A stretch of DNA of 64,000 nt from Duganella rivi (GTDB lineage Bacteria; Pseudomonadota; Gammaproteobacteria; Burkholderiales; Burkholderiaceae_D). Numbering within the stretch: position 1 is the first letter of the stretch; each line of letters opens with the position of its first letter. Below are positions 17,360 to 26,128 of this stretch, in pieces. Under the pieces are notes generated by a model that had not been told where the DNA came from, did not search any database, and saw only the letters and a list, made by a program, of their open reading frames with translations. A program made the position numbers and the translations under genes. Where the stretch lies: positions 496,001 to 560,000 of the forward strand of contig NZ_WWCK01000003.1 in NCBI RefSeq assembly GCF_009857435.1, given 5' to 3'.

Positions 17360-17839
17360 ATGATGAAAAGTTTGCGTATGACCGGCCTCGCGCTGCTGGC
17401 CTGCATGTCCACTGCGGCCCTGGCCGAGACCATCGAATCGGCGCCGCTGAATGAAGTATGGCTCAACGGCGGCTTCTACACCCACCACTTCCAACGCGAC
17501 AAAGACCTGAACGGCGCCAACGGCGGCCTGGGCGCCGAGTGGCGTTTTTCGACCGTGGCTTCCGCCACCGTGGGGCGTTTCTACAACAGCGACCGCGCCT
17601 ACTCCAACTACGTCGGCGTCTACTACCAGCCTTGGAAAATCGGCCCGGTGCGCGTCGGCGCGGTAGTCGGCGCCTTTGACGGCTATCCAAAAATGCGAAA
17701 TGGCGGCTGGTTTCCCGCCGCCATTCCGACTTTGAGCTACGAATATGAACGCGTGGGCGTCAACATCGGCATTATCCCAAGCTACAAAGACCGCCTGTAC
17801 GGCGGTATCTCTGTACAGCTGAAACTAAAAGCGTTTTAA
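17360..17839 (+). CDS. Small outer-membrane beta-barrel protein
   Basis: A 159-residue exported protein with signal peptide [22 protein letters not shown]. The mature part has short amphipathic strands: [45 protein letters not shown], and [13 protein letters not shown] with a terminal Phe. The [20 protein letters not shown] stretch recurs in small PagP-like or phage-associated barrel proteins that I recognise only loosely. It could be an 8-strand barrel enzyme or a structural protein; no catalytic residue can be assigned. Start choice between 17360 and 17363 is uncertain. It shares a TTAA stop overlap with the opposing EF-G gene. Confidence 0.6.
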   Translation: MMKSLRMTGLALLACMSTAALAETIESAPLNEVWLNGGFYTHHFQRDKDLNGANGGLGAEWRFSTVASATVGRFYNSDRAYSNYVGVYYQPWKIGPVRVGAVVGAFDGYPKMRNGGWFPAAIPTLSYEYERVGVNIGIIPSYKDRLYGGISVQLKLKAF

Positions 17840-19947
17840 GACTTCGCTTTGGTCACAGCGATGTGGTCGAGGATGTGCTTCGGCACCTCGGCGTAATGCT
17901 TGAACTCCATGGTGTAGGTGGCCCGGCCCTGCGTCAATGAACGCAGGGTGGTCGAGTAACCGAACATCTCGGCCAGCGGCACCGAGGCGCGGATGATCTT
18001 CCCGCCGCCGCCCGGAATCTCGTCCATGCCCTGCACCATGCCGCGCCGCGCCGTCAGGTCGCCCATGGCGTTACCCATGAACTCTTCCGGCGTTTCCACT
18101 TCCACCTGCATCACTGGCTCCAGCAGCACCGGGCCTGCGCGCCGCATGCCTTCTTTGAAAGCCATCGAACCGGCCATGCGGAAGGCGTTCTCGTTCGAGT
18201 CCACGTCGTGGTACGAGCCGAAGGTCAGCGTGGCGCGCACATCGACCACCGGGTAGCCGGCCAGCACGCCGGTACGCAGCGTCTCTTGAATGCCTTTGTC
18301 TACCGCAGGGATAAACTCGCGCGGCACCACACCGCCTTTAATGGCGTCCACAAACTCGTAGCCTTTGCCACCGGCTTCCAGCGGTTCCAGCGTCAGCACC
18401 ACGTGACCATATTGACCGCGGCCACCGGACTGCTTGACGAATTTACCTTCCACGTCGGTCGCAGTCTTGGTGATGGTTTCGCGGTAAGCCACTTGCGGCT
18501 TGCCGACCGTCGCCTCGACGCCGAATTCGCGCTTCATGCGATCCACCAGAATCTCCAGATGCAGCTCGCCCATGCCGGACATGATGGTTTGGCCCGATTC
18601 TTCGTCCGTGTGCACGCGGAACGACGGGTCTTCCTGCGCCAGGCGATTCAGGGCGATGCCCATTTTCTCCTGATCGGCCTTGGTCTTCGGCTCCACCGCC
18701 TGCGAAATCACCGGCTCAGGGAAGATCATCTTCTCCAGCACGATCACGTGCTCCGGCGAGCTTAAGGTATCACCGGTGGTCACGCCCTTCAGGCCCACCG
18801 CCGCCGCGATATCGCCGGCGTAGACCTCCTTGATCTCCTTGCGCTCATTCGCATGCATCTGCAAGATGCGGCCCAGGCGCTCTTTCTGCGCCTTGGTCGG
18901 GTTGTAGACCGTGTCGCCGGAATTCACCACGCCCGAGTACACGCGGAAGAAGGTCAGCTGGCCGACAAACGGATCGGTCATGATCTTGAACGCCAGCGCG
19001 GAGAACGGATCGGTGTCGTTCGGATGGCGTTCGATCGGCTTATCGTCTTCATCGTGACCGGCAATCGCAGGCACGTCGACCGGCGACGGCAGATACTCGA
19101 TCACCGCGTCCAGCATCGCTTGCACGCCGCGGTTCTTGAAGGCGCTACCGGCCAGCATCGGCACGATCTCGTTGCGAATGGTGCGCAGGCGCAGGCCGGT
19201 CTTGATTTCCTCTTCGGTCAGCACACCGCCGTCCAGATACTTCTCCAGCAGTTCCGGCGTGCCTTCTGCGGCCGCTTCCACCATCTTGTCGCGCCATTCC
19301 TGCGCCACGCCTTGCAGCTCGGCCGGGATATCCTCGTAGGTGAACTTGACGCCCAGCGTCTCGTCGTCCCAGTTAATCGCGCGCATTTTGACAAGGTCAA
19401 TCACGCCGTGGAAGTTATCCTCGGCGCCCAGCGGAACCTGAATCGGCACCGCCACGCCTTTAAGGCGATTGGCAATCTGCTCGCGCACGCGGAAAAAGTC
19501 TGCCCCCACGCGATCCATCTTGTTGATGAACGCGATCCGGGGCACGTGGTATTTATTCGCCTGGCGCCACACGGTTTCCGATTGCGGCTGCACGCCGCCG
19601 ACAGCGTCGTACACCATCACGGCGCCATCGAGCACGCGCATCGAGCGCTCGACTTCAATCGTGAAGTCGACGTGGCCCGGCGTGTCGATAATGTTGATGC
19701 GGTGCTCGGCAAAATTCCCCGCCATGCCCTTCCAGAAGGCGGTGGTGGCAGCCGAGGTGATGGTGATCCCGCGTTCCTGTTCCTGCTCCATCCAGTCCAT
19801 GGTCGCGGCGCCGTTGTGCACTTCGCCGATCTTATGGTTGACACCGGTGTAAAACAGGATGCGTTCCGTGGTCGTGGTCTTGCCAGCGTCAATGTGGGCG
19901 CTGATGCCGATGTTGCGGTAACGCTCGATGGGGGTCTTGCGGGTCAT
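17836..19947 (-). CDS. fusA: Elongation factor G
   Basis: EF-G drives GTP-dependent ribosomal translocation and, with RRF, recycling. The 703-residue protein has G1 AHIDAGKT (17-24), the switch [10 protein letters not shown] motif and NKMD, then domain II, the [11 protein letters not shown] domain III segment, and domain IV with [13 protein letters not shown]. The ATG at 19947 has a good GGAG. It stands alone, away from the rpsL-rpsG-tuf cluster, so it is probably one of two EF-G copies. The sequence shows no obvious loss of function. Its stop interlocks with the convergent barrel gene. Confidence 0.95.
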   Translation of the reverse strand: MTRKTPIERYRNIGISAHIDAGKTTTTERILFYTGVNHKIGEVHNGAATMDWMEQEQERGITITSAATTAFWKGMAGNFAEHRINIIDTPGHVDFTIEVERSMRVLDGAVMVYDAVGGVQPQSETVWRQANKYHVPRIAFINKMDRVGADFFRVREQIANRLKGVAVPIQVPLGAEDNFHGVIDLVKMRAINWDDETLGVKFTYEDIPAELQGVAQEWRDKMVEAAAEGTPELLEKYLDGGVLTEEEIKTGLRLRTIRNEIVPMLAGSAFKNRGVQAMLDAVIEYLPSPVDVPAIAGHDEDDKPIERHPNDTDPFSALAFKIMTDPFVGQLTFFRVYSGVVNSGDTVYNPTKAQKERLGRILQMHANERKEIKEVYAGDIAAAVGLKGVTTGDTLSSPEHVIVLEKMIFPEPVISQAVEPKTKADQEKMGIALNRLAQEDPSFRVHTDEESGQTIMSGMGELHLEILVDRMKREFGVEATVGKPQVAYRETITKTATDVEGKFVKQSGGRGQYGHVVLTLEPLEAGGKGYEFVDAIKGGVVPREFIPAVDKGIQETLRTGVLAGYPVVDVRATLTFGSYHDVDSNENAFRMAGSMAFKEGMRRAGPVLLEPVMQVEVETPEEFMGNAMGDLTARRGMVQGMDEIPGGGGKIIRASVPLAEMFGYSTTLRSLTQGRATYTMEFKHYAEVPKHILDHIAVTKAKS

Positions 19948-20082
19948 CACAATCTCCTTACTATCTTGGGGGGAAGTCTCAAATGTGGCGCATGCGACAG
20001 AATTCAAGAGCTAGCGTGCTACATGACTAGTAGCAATTAATGTAATCTTTGCCTAACTCTACCTTTCTCTGGAACGAACTGC

Positions 20083-21141
20083 ATGGGCTTGCCGGTCAAA
20101 ACTACCTTTTTCCTATCCTTGGGCATGGCTCCGGCTATGGCTTTAGCACAGGTATCCGACCTGCAACTGCGGCTGGAACGCTGCGCCGTCCTCGGTGACG
20201 CCAGCGCCCGTCTTGCTTGCTACGACGGATTGTCCAAGGCCGCCGATCCGGTCGCTGAGGGCGAACCGGCGCGCACCCAGCCTGCCGCGCCGCCGCCCGA
20301 ACCCAAGCTGCCTGCCAAGGTTGCGGAGCTCACCACCATTCCGCCCGAACCGACGGTCTCGCGCATGGTGCAGGAATGGGAGCTGGATCGCGCGTCCAAG
20401 CGCGGCGTGTTCAACTTCCGGCCGCACAAGGATACCTATCTGCTGCTGGCCAATTACAGCACCAGCTCTAATGATGCGCCTTTTCAGGAGTTTACGCCTG
20501 CGGGCATCAAATCCAAGCACGTGGAGCTGACGTATCAGATCAGTTTCAAGATGAAGCTGATTGAGCAGTTGATGAGCACGCCGGTCGACCTGTGGTTTGG
20601 CTACAGCCAGAATAGCTTCTGGCAGGCCTACAACCGCGCCGCCTCCAGCCCCTTCCGCGAGACCAACTACCAGCCGGAGATGATGCTGACCACGCCACTC
20701 AATCTCAAGCTCGGCCCGCTGGAGGCGCGCTATTTGACGCTGGGGCTGAATCATCAATCCAACGGGCAGACCTCCACGCTGTCGCGCAGCTGGAACCGGA
20801 TCTATGCGGAGATGGGAGCGGAGCAAGGCAAGTTCGGCGTCTCGTTCCGCTTGTGGAAGCGGCTGGACAATGCGCGCTCGGACAACGACAACTACGATAT
20901 CGTCGATTTTATGGGCCACGGCGACCTCACCGCCAGCTACCGTTTCGACGGCAACGAGCTGTCGCTGATGGCGCGCCGCAACTTCAGCACGCGCCATGGC
21001 GCGCTGCGGGTCGGCTGGGCTTTCCCGGTGGCGGCCAATCTGAAGGGGTATGTGCAGGGCTTCAGCGGCTACGGCCAAAGCTTGATCGACTATAACTACT
21101 CGCAAAAATCCCTGGGTGCGGGATTCCTGGTCGACTTTTAA
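20083..21141 (+). CDS. pldA: Outer-membrane phospholipase A1 (OMPLA)
   Basis: PldA hydrolyses phospholipids that reach the outer leaflet of the outer membrane and is activated by calcium and dimerisation. The 352-residue precursor has a signal peptide (~1-22), an N-terminal LRLERCAVLGDASARLACYD segment common in betaproteobacterial PldA, a Pro-rich linker (~60-92) and a 12-strand barrel. The catalytic motif LGLNHQSNGQ places His224 and Ser226 as in OMPLA, and RSWNRIY supplies the Asn (N238) of the triad. It ends GFLVDF. No partner gene is visible; released fatty acids could feed the beta-oxidation genes at 33-46 kb. Its stop interlocks with the next gene. Confidence 0.92.
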   Translation: MGLPVKTTFFLSLGMAPAMALAQVSDLQLRLERCAVLGDASARLACYDGLSKAADPVAEGEPARTQPAAPPPEPKLPAKVAELTTIPPEPTVSRMVQEWELDRASKRGVFNFRPHKDTYLLLANYSTSSNDAPFQEFTPAGIKSKHVELTYQISFKMKLIEQLMSTPVDLWFGYSQNSFWQAYNRAASSPFRETNYQPEMMLTTPLNLKLGPLEARYLTLGLNHQSNGQTSTLSRSWNRIYAEMGAEQGKFGVSFRLWKRLDNARSDNDNYDIVDFMGHGDLTASYRFDGNELSLMARRNFSTRHGALRVGWAFPVAANLKGYVQGFSGYGQSLIDYNYSQKSLGAGFLVDF

Positions 21142-21335
21142 CGGGGTGAGCCGCCGAGGATGCGCGCCGGCAGCATGACAATGGCGCGCAGCAGCTCAAA
21201 CACGCCTTCCACGCCAATGCCGATCAAGCGGAACGGCAAGGTAATCAGCCACAACAGCGGATACAGCAGCAGCGCCATCAGGGCCAGCGGCCAACACAGG
21301 AAAAGCAACACCAGCCACAGCATGAAACTCAGCAT
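21138..21335 (-). CDS. Small hydrophobic membrane protein
   Basis: A 65-residue, very hydrophobic protein with one long or two short helices (MLSFMLWLVLLFLCWPLALM, then LLYPLLWLITLPFRLIGIGV) and a basic end (PARILGGSPR). Leu/Trp/Pro content resembles small inner-membrane proteins of unknown function. It is convergent with pldA and shares its TTAA stop region. The upstream gap (21336-21478) is rich in inverted repeats. No family recognised. Confidence 0.5.
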   Translation of the reverse strand: MLSFMLWLVLLFLCWPLALMALLLYPLLWLITLPFRLIGIGVEGVFELLRAIVMLPARILGGSPR

Positions 21336-21361
21336 GAGACGCTCCCGATACGGTTGTTATT

Positions 21362-21398
21362 GTCGATGATGCCACTGTATTGGAGTGGCATCATCGAC
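21362..21398. repeat. Perfect 15-bp inverted repeat with 7-nt loop
   Basis: GTCGATGATGCCACT (21362-21376) pairs exactly with AGTGGCATCATCGAC (21384-21398). No T-tract follows on either strand. It lies between the 65-residue and 82-residue minus-strand genes; a leader hairpin, processing site or protein operator are options. Confidence 0.55.
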
Positions 21399-21413
21399 GC
21401 AATTACCGTGCGA

Positions 21414-21448
21414 CCAGCTGCAGCTGGCGGCGATCAATCGCCGCTTTT
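21414..21448. repeat. Adjacent palindrome and hairpin
   Basis: CCAGCTGCAGCTGG (21414-21427) is a perfect 14-base palindrome. It is followed by GCGGCGAT-CA-ATCGCCGC (21427-21444) and TTTT on the plus strand. The second could terminate plus-strand read-through from pldA. Both lie just downstream of the stop of the 82-residue minus-strand gene. Confidence 0.4.
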
Positions 21449-21478
21449 GGGGGATAAACGGGAAATGGCCTGCGTGGC

Positions 21479-21727
21479 TTATTGGCCGACGCAGATGATC
21501 TTGGTGACGTATTCCTTCGCGTTGGGCTTCTTCTTGGTCGCCCACGCGATGGCTTCGTTGGCCTGCTCAATGGTCAGGATCGAGGCCTTGTCCTTCGATT
21601 TAATGAAAGATACGCCCTCGAACACGCCTTCCTTGCTGCGCATGACCTTGGCAAACACCGGTGGTTTGGTGTCGCCGTCGGCAATCTTGTTTTGTTGAAC
21701 AAGGTAACGTTGGTCGATGTCAGTCAT
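21479..21727 (-). CDS. Hypothetical 82-residue protein
   Basis: A small, soluble, charged protein (MTDIDQRYLVQQNKIADGD ... EYVTKIICVGQ) with many Lys and few Cys. I do not recognise it. It is encoded 26 bases downstream of the PRMT-like methyltransferase on the same strand, so the two may be co-transcribed. A substrate of that enzyme is conceivable but the protein contains only two Arg residues. Codon use and position support a real gene; function is unknown. Confidence 0.5.
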   Translation of the reverse strand: MTDIDQRYLVQQNKIADGDTKPPVFAKVMRSKEGVFEGVSFIKSKDKASILTIEQANEAIAWATKKKPNAKEYVTKIICVGQ

Positions 21728-21753
21728 ACATTTCTCGCTTAAAAGACGAGATT

Positions 21754-22677
21754 TTAAGCGAAGACGGGGATTTGCTGTGCAGGTTGCAGTACGGCCTCGT
21801 ACAGGATCTCCGCTTTGAGCGACGCTTGCAGCGACGGAATCGCGCCGCCGGCGCGGTACTGGAAGCTCACTTGCAGCACGTCGCCTTCACGCGCCTTGAC
21901 CGGGGTGGCCAGCGGCAGCGTCATGTAGTGATTGAGCCAGTCGATGGTGGTCGAACGCTCCTGCACCACGGCCAGAATGTTCTTGGTCACAAAGCGCATG
22001 GCGTTGATTTCGCCATTACGCTCGACCACGAACTTGCCCTGCCAGGCGTAGATCAGTTCGTTCGGCTGGTTGAAATCAATGATGCTGTAGACGGCCGGTT
22101 GCGACATCTCCACCGTGCCGGGATAGATCACCGTGGTTTCCTGGAACTGCACGATCGGAGCGTAGAAACCCTCGAAATCGTATTCCTGTTGCAGCGGCTG
22201 CACCGCCATGATCACGGCTTCCGGCAGGAACACCGGCAGCGGGCCGCCAAAGCGCTCGGCATAGCGGCGCTTGAAGGACTCGATCACTTCCACCTGCTTT
22301 TCACGCAGCATGCCGACATGGATCATCTCGCAGATCACCACATCGACCGGTTCCGGCGGCAGGTATTCGAAGGCGTCGGCGTGCACCACTTCCACCTTTT
22401 CGCCGTTCGGATTCTTGGCGAGGAACTTGCGGGCTTCCTTCACCATGTCGGGATTAAACTCCACGCAATAGACCTTGGACGCCTTGGCCGCCGCGAACCA
22501 CGACAGCACGCCGGTGCCGCCACCCAGCTCCAGCACCTTCGCGCCCGGCTTGACGGCATAATCGATGGCCGACTTAAAGCCGTGCATACGGTTTTGATCC
22601 ATCAGCATATTGTGATGGTAGTGGACTGGAATAAACTGCCCCAGATAGCAGCTCTCAATTTCGCGTTCGTTCAGCAT
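21754..22677 (-). CDS. PRMT-like SAM-dependent methyltransferase
   Basis: A 307-residue class I methyltransferase. Residues ~20-40 (HHNMLMDQNRMHGFKSAI) resemble the N-terminal helix of protein arginine methyltransferases. Motif I is VLELGGGTGVLSWFAA, with the acidic post-I end YCVEFNPD, and VVICEMIHVGMLREKQ occupies the PRMT double-E loop position. Only the first Glu of that loop is obvious. The C-terminal half (~150-307) looks like a beta-barrel-type substrate domain (VKAREGDVLQVSFQYRAGG). PRMT-like proteins are uncommon in bacteria and their substrates are mostly unknown. The neighbouring 82-residue gene may share its transcript. Confidence 0.72.
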   Translation of the reverse strand: MLNEREIESCYLGQFIPVHYHHNMLMDQNRMHGFKSAIDYAVKPGAKVLELGGGTGVLSWFAAAKASKVYCVEFNPDMVKEARKFLAKNPNGEKVEVVHADAFEYLPPEPVDVVICEMIHVGMLREKQVEVIESFKRRYAERFGGPLPVFLPEAVIMAVQPLQQEYDFEGFYAPIVQFQETTVIYPGTVEMSQPAVYSIIDFNQPNELIYAWQGKFVVERNGEINAMRFVTKNILAVVQERSTTIDWLNHYMTLPLATPVKAREGDVLQVSFQYRAGGAIPSLQASLKAEILYEAVLQPAQQIPVFA

Positions 22678-22778
22678 GGTGATCCTCGGTTAATGCTCCA
22701 AGGACATTATCGTGAAGATTATTACTCCACCATACCCCGAACTAGCGAACAAACACCCGCCAATTCCCAATCAGCCCT

Positions 22779-23444
22779 CTAGCGCTTTTGCTTGTTGGCG
22801 AGGAAGGTGTTGATGGTTTTGGCGATCCAGGGCTTGTCGGCCTTGATGGCGAACTCGGCGGCGGTGAGGTGGAAGCCGCCGTCTTTCAAGGTGGCGTCGG
22901 CGCCTTGTTCCAGCAGCAGTGCGACCACCTCTTCTTGCCCTTCGCGGGCGGCGATCATCAGGGGCGTCATGCCGGACGGGGATTCGGCGTCGATGTAGGC
23001 GTATTTGTCGAGCAGGATGGTGGTGATTTCGACGCTGCCGGCGGCGGCCGCGTAATGTAATGCAGTCCAGCCTTTTTGGTTCACTTGCGCGCCGCGTTTG
23101 AGCAGCAGCATGACTGCTTCTTTGTTCTTGCGAAAGGCCGCCATCATCAGCGCGGTGTTGCCATTGGGCGCCTTGGCTTCGAGGTCGATGCCGGGCTGAT
23201 CCAGGAGCAGGCGCGCGACCTTCAGCGATTCATAACGCATCGCGACGATCAAACCGGTTTCGCCACTGCTGTCACGGGCGTTGGGGCTGACGCCGCGCAG
23301 CAAGGCGGTCGCCACGCGGCTGGCGCCGTCCAGTTGCGCTGCGCGGAAGAAGTCCACTTCGTCGTCGCTTTGTTCGGCGGCCAGCGCCGGCGTGGCCACC
23401 ACTGCGGCCATCATCAGCGACAACAGGAGACGTCGCAACTTCAT
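22779..23444 (-). CDS. Exported ankyrin-repeat protein
   Basis: A 221-residue protein with signal peptide MKLRRLLLSLMMAAVVATPALA, then about five ankyrin repeats (~30-205). Units such as GNTALMMAAFRKNKEAVMLLL, GWTALHYAAAAGSVEITTILL and GMTPLMIAAREGQEEVVALLL are near-consensus. It should bind another protein in the periplasm. Its ATG overlaps the tatD stop in an ATGA, so it is translationally coupled to tatD; similar ankyrin genes follow tatD in related bacteria. No enzymatic domain is present. Confidence 0.85.
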   Translation of the reverse strand: MKLRRLLLSLMMAAVVATPALAAEQSDDEVDFFRAAQLDGASRVATALLRGVSPNARDSSGETGLIVAMRYESLKVARLLLDQPGIDLEAKAPNGNTALMMAAFRKNKEAVMLLLKRGAQVNQKGWTALHYAAAAGSVEITTILLDKYAYIDAESPSGMTPLMIAAREGQEEVVALLLEQGADATLKDGGFHLTAAEFAIKADKPWIAKTINTFLANKQKR

Positions 23445-24220
23445 GCAGGCACGTTGAACAGCTTGCGGAAGTTGGCCGTGGTTCGCGCCGCCACTTCTTC
23501 CACCGGCACGCCTTTCAGCTTGGCGATGTATTCGCCCACGTGCGCGACAAAGCCCGGCTCATTCATCTTGCCGCGATACGGCACCGGCGCCAGGTACGGC
23601 GAGTCGGTCTCGATCAGGATGCGCTCGAGCGGCAGTTCCAGCGCCACCGCCTGCAACTCCTTGGCGCTCTTAAACGTCACGATGCCGGAGAAGGAAATGT
23701 AAAAGCCCATCTCGATGGCCGCGCGCGCCACTTCCAGCGACTCGGTAAAGCAATGCATCACACCAGCCACGCCGCCCGCCTCCGTGCCTGCGCCCTCTTC
23801 GCGCATGATACGTATCGTGTCTTCGCTGGCGTTACGGGTATGGATGATGAGCGGCTTGCGGGTAATCCGAGAGGCCTTGATATGCGTGCGGAAGCGCTCG
23901 CGCTGCCATTCCAGGTCGCCTTCCAGGCGGAAGTAATCGAGGCCGGTCTCGCCGATCGCAATAATCTTGGGATCATCGGCCAGTTCGACCAATTGCTCGA
24001 CCGACGGCTCCGGCGTGTCTTCATAGTCCGGGTGCACGCCGACCGAGGCGTAGATGTGCGGATACTGGTGCGCGAGCGCCAGCACCTGCGGGAAATCCGG
24101 CAAATCCACCGACACGCACAGCGCATGGGTCACCTTGTTGTGTGCCATCTGCGCGAGGATGTCCGGCATGCGAGCAGCCAGCTCGGGAAAATTGATATGG
24201 CAATGGGAATCGATATACAT
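23441..24220 (-). CDS. tatD: TatD-family metal-dependent hydrolase / DNase
   Basis: A 259-residue amidohydrolase-fold protein. The metal site is read from MYIDSHCHINF (HxH near the N terminus), IGETGLDYF (Glu), KPLIIHTRN (His), GVMHCFTE (His) and LIETDSPYLAP (Asp). TatD proteins are 3'-5' DNases or related hydrolases linked to DNA repair and turnover. ATG 24220 starts exactly at the conserved MYIDSHCH; the upstream in-frame extension is not conserved-looking. In many proteobacteria tatD follows holB-pilZ; here two plus-strand genes and a GNAT gene intervene. Confidence 0.9.
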   Translation of the reverse strand: MYIDSHCHINFPELAARMPDILAQMAHNKVTHALCVSVDLPDFPQVLALAHQYPHIYASVGVHPDYEDTPEPSVEQLVELADDPKIIAIGETGLDYFRLEGDLEWQRERFRTHIKASRITRKPLIIHTRNASEDTIRIMREEGAGTEAGGVAGVMHCFTESLEVARAAIEMGFYISFSGIVTFKSAKELQAVALELPLERILIETDSPYLAPVPYRGKMNEPGFVAHVGEYIAKLKGVPVEEVAARTTANFRKLFNVPA

Positions 24221-24334
24221 GCCCCGATTGTACCCGATCCGCCACGCCCTTTTAAAAAACGCTTTCCTCTTTACCAATTACCAAGTTAGCATTCATACAT
24301 GTTATGTAATTACGTAATACAAAAAAGGAGACTT

Positions 24335-25555
24335 ATGAGTACCCACATGAGCACCACCGAAATCTTCCTGTTGGCGATGCTGCTGATTTTCGTCGTTCCG
24401 TTCGCCGTTTGGCGCTTGTTCAAGACCGACTATTTCGCGCCGCTGGTCATCGTTCAAATCATCATGGGCATCATTCTTGGCCCTGGCGTGGTCGGCGCCG
24501 CCTTCCCCGAGTACCACAAATTCCTGTTCAATCCAGACGTCGTCAAGACCCTGAACGGCGTCGCCCAATGGGGCGTGATGCTGTTCGTGATGCTGGCCGG
24601 CGTTGAACTCGACCTGAAAAAAGTCTGGCAATACCGCCGCGAAAGCGCCACCACCGCCGGCCTGTCGCTGTGCATGCCGCTGATCTTCGGCTGCGGCGCC
24701 GCGCTGCTGCTGATGAACTACCAGGGCTGGATCGGCGCCAAGGCCGCCAACTGGCAATTCATGCTGGGCGTCGGCATGGCCTGCGCCGTCACCGCGCTGC
24801 CGGTACTGGTGCTGTTGCTGGAAAAACTGGACATCCTGCGCCAGCCTATGGGCCAGCGCATCATGCGCTACGCCAGCCTTGATGACGTCGCTATCTGGGG
24901 CGTGCTGGCTGTAATCATGCTGGACTTCGAACGCATGGGCCGCCAGGTCGGCTTTCTCGTGGCGTTTGCCGTACTGACCCCACTGTTCCGCCGCATGATG
25001 ACGCGCCTGCAACAGAACGACCGCTGGTACATCGCCATCTTCTGGCTGCTGGCTTGCGCGTTCGGCGCCGACTGGGCCGGCCTGCACTTCATGGTGGGCG
25101 CCTTCCTCGCCGGCGTGGTGATGGATGTTGAATGGTTCGGCCAAGAACATCTGGACGCCCTGTTCAAGAACGTGCTGCTGGTGCTGATGCCGGTGTTCTT
25201 CCTGAGCACCGGCCTGCGCACCAAGTGGGATTTGGGCGGCTACTCGGTATTCTTCGTCGCTGGCCTGCTGCTGGCGGCCTCGATAGGCGGCAAACTGGCT
25301 GGCGCCCACATCGCCGGCAAAGTCCTCAAATGGAAGGATGGCGAAGCATCGATCATCGGCTGGCTGCTGCAATCGAAAGGCCTGATTGAAATCATCTTCG
25401 CCAACATCCTGCTGGACAAGCAAATCATCACCAGCGAAACCTTCACTGCGCTGCTGCTGATGGCAGTCGGCAGCACCATGTTGACGATTCCTGTCGTGCA
25501 CCCTAAACTTAATCGTGCACAGAATCGCGGACTGGTGGGACAAGCCAGCTCCTAA
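24335..25555 (+). CDS. CPA2-type cation:proton antiporter
   Basis: A 406-residue inner-membrane protein with about 11-12 helices across its length. It has the CPA2 features of a paired Asp segment near the middle (YASLDDVAIWGVLAVIML) and GVMLFVMLAGVELDLKKVW. It probably exchanges Na+ or K+ for protons; no regulatory TrkA domain follows. ATG 24335 has a strong AAAGGAG; ATG 24347 is an alternative. It is followed 18 bases later by a KfrA-like gene. The pair lies opposite in direction to the flanking tatD and pilZ-holB genes, so it looks inserted into that block. Confidence 0.88.
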   Translation: MSTHMSTTEIFLLAMLLIFVVPFAVWRLFKTDYFAPLVIVQIIMGIILGPGVVGAAFPEYHKFLFNPDVVKTLNGVAQWGVMLFVMLAGVELDLKKVWQYRRESATTAGLSLCMPLIFGCGAALLLMNYQGWIGAKAANWQFMLGVGMACAVTALPVLVLLLEKLDILRQPMGQRIMRYASLDDVAIWGVLAVIMLDFERMGRQVGFLVAFAVLTPLFRRMMTRLQQNDRWYIAIFWLLACAFGADWAGLHFMVGAFLAGVVMDVEWFGQEHLDALFKNVLLVLMPVFFLSTGLRTKWDLGGYSVFFVAGLLLAASIGGKLAGAHIAGKVLKWKDGEASIIGWLLQSKGLIEIIFANILLDKQIITSETFTALLLMAVGSTMLTIPVVHPKLNRAQNRGLVGQASS

Positions 25556-25573
25556 GCTAAACAGGATGGAATC

Positions 25574-26128
25574 ATGGCGCGTACCGGATTAACCAAGGCT
25601 CAAGTCAGAGAAACTCGTGATCAATTACTGGCTGAAGGGCGCTACCCCTCCGTTGATGCGGTACGCCATGCGCTCGGCGACACCGGCTCCAAGTCCACCA
25701 TCCACAAGCACCTGAAAGAGCTCGCGGAAGAGGACAACAAGGCCGGCGCCAAGCGCGAAGATACTTCCCGCAGCTTGCAAACACTGGTCGAGCAATTGGC
25801 CGACCAGCTGCACCAGGACGCCGAGCAGCGCTTCGAAGCGCTGCGCGCCGACTACGAAGCGCAGCTGGAACAGAAGGAACGGGAACTGGCGGAACTGCGC
25901 CGCACGGTCGCGCGCCTGACCGAACGGGTGGAAGGGCTGGAAATCGACGCCTACGCTTCGCAGCCGCACGACCACGGTTTCGGCCAATTCGGCCACCTGC
26001 AATCGAGCCTGCGCTGCGGCCTCAACGACAGCACGCCGTTCAGCATGCTGATGAACGGCGGCCGCTCAGCGGTGGTCGATTTCGACAGCCCGCAAATCCA
26101 GCTTACGCCACGCGTTTTCCAAGGATAA
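25574..26128 (+). CDS. KfrA-like DNA-binding protein with coiled coil
   Basis: A 184-residue protein. Residues ~5-65 match the KfrA N-terminal DNA-binding region (LTKAQVRETRDQLLAEGRYPSVDAVR... split family motif, then KSTIHKHLKEL). Residues ~65-125 are a strongly charged coiled coil (EAQLEQKERELAELRRTVARL). KfrA proteins are plasmid autorepressors and partition factors; a chromosomal one may regulate the upstream antiporter or be a relic of integration. Its 3' end overlaps the convergent GNAT gene by 26 bases. The C-terminal ~60 residues are unlike plasmid KfrA and unrecognised. Confidence 0.75.
   Translation: MARTGLTKAQVRETRDQLLAEGRYPSVDAVRHALGDTGSKSTIHKHLKELAEEDNKAGAKREDTSRSLQTLVEQLADQLHQDAEQRFEALRADYEAQLEQKERELAELRRTVARLTERVEGLEIDAYASQPHDHGFGQFGHLQSSLRCGLNDSTPFSMLMNGGRSAVVDFDSPQIQLTPRVFQG

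Noticed and set aside
17828..17850. AAAGCG...CGCTTT stem across the interlocked stops of the barrel protein and EF-G, considered as a bidirectional terminator
   Set aside because: Only six pairs, 11-base loop and no T-tract on either strand.
18853..20040. 395-codon plus-strand frame opposite fusA
   Set aside because: Arises from codon bias of EF-G; no motif, no ribosome-binding site.
24302..25543. 413-codon open frame opposite the antiporter
   Set aside because: Antisense shadow; Gln/His-rich translation and no start signal, while the plus strand encodes a clear CPA2 transporter with a good ribosome-binding site.
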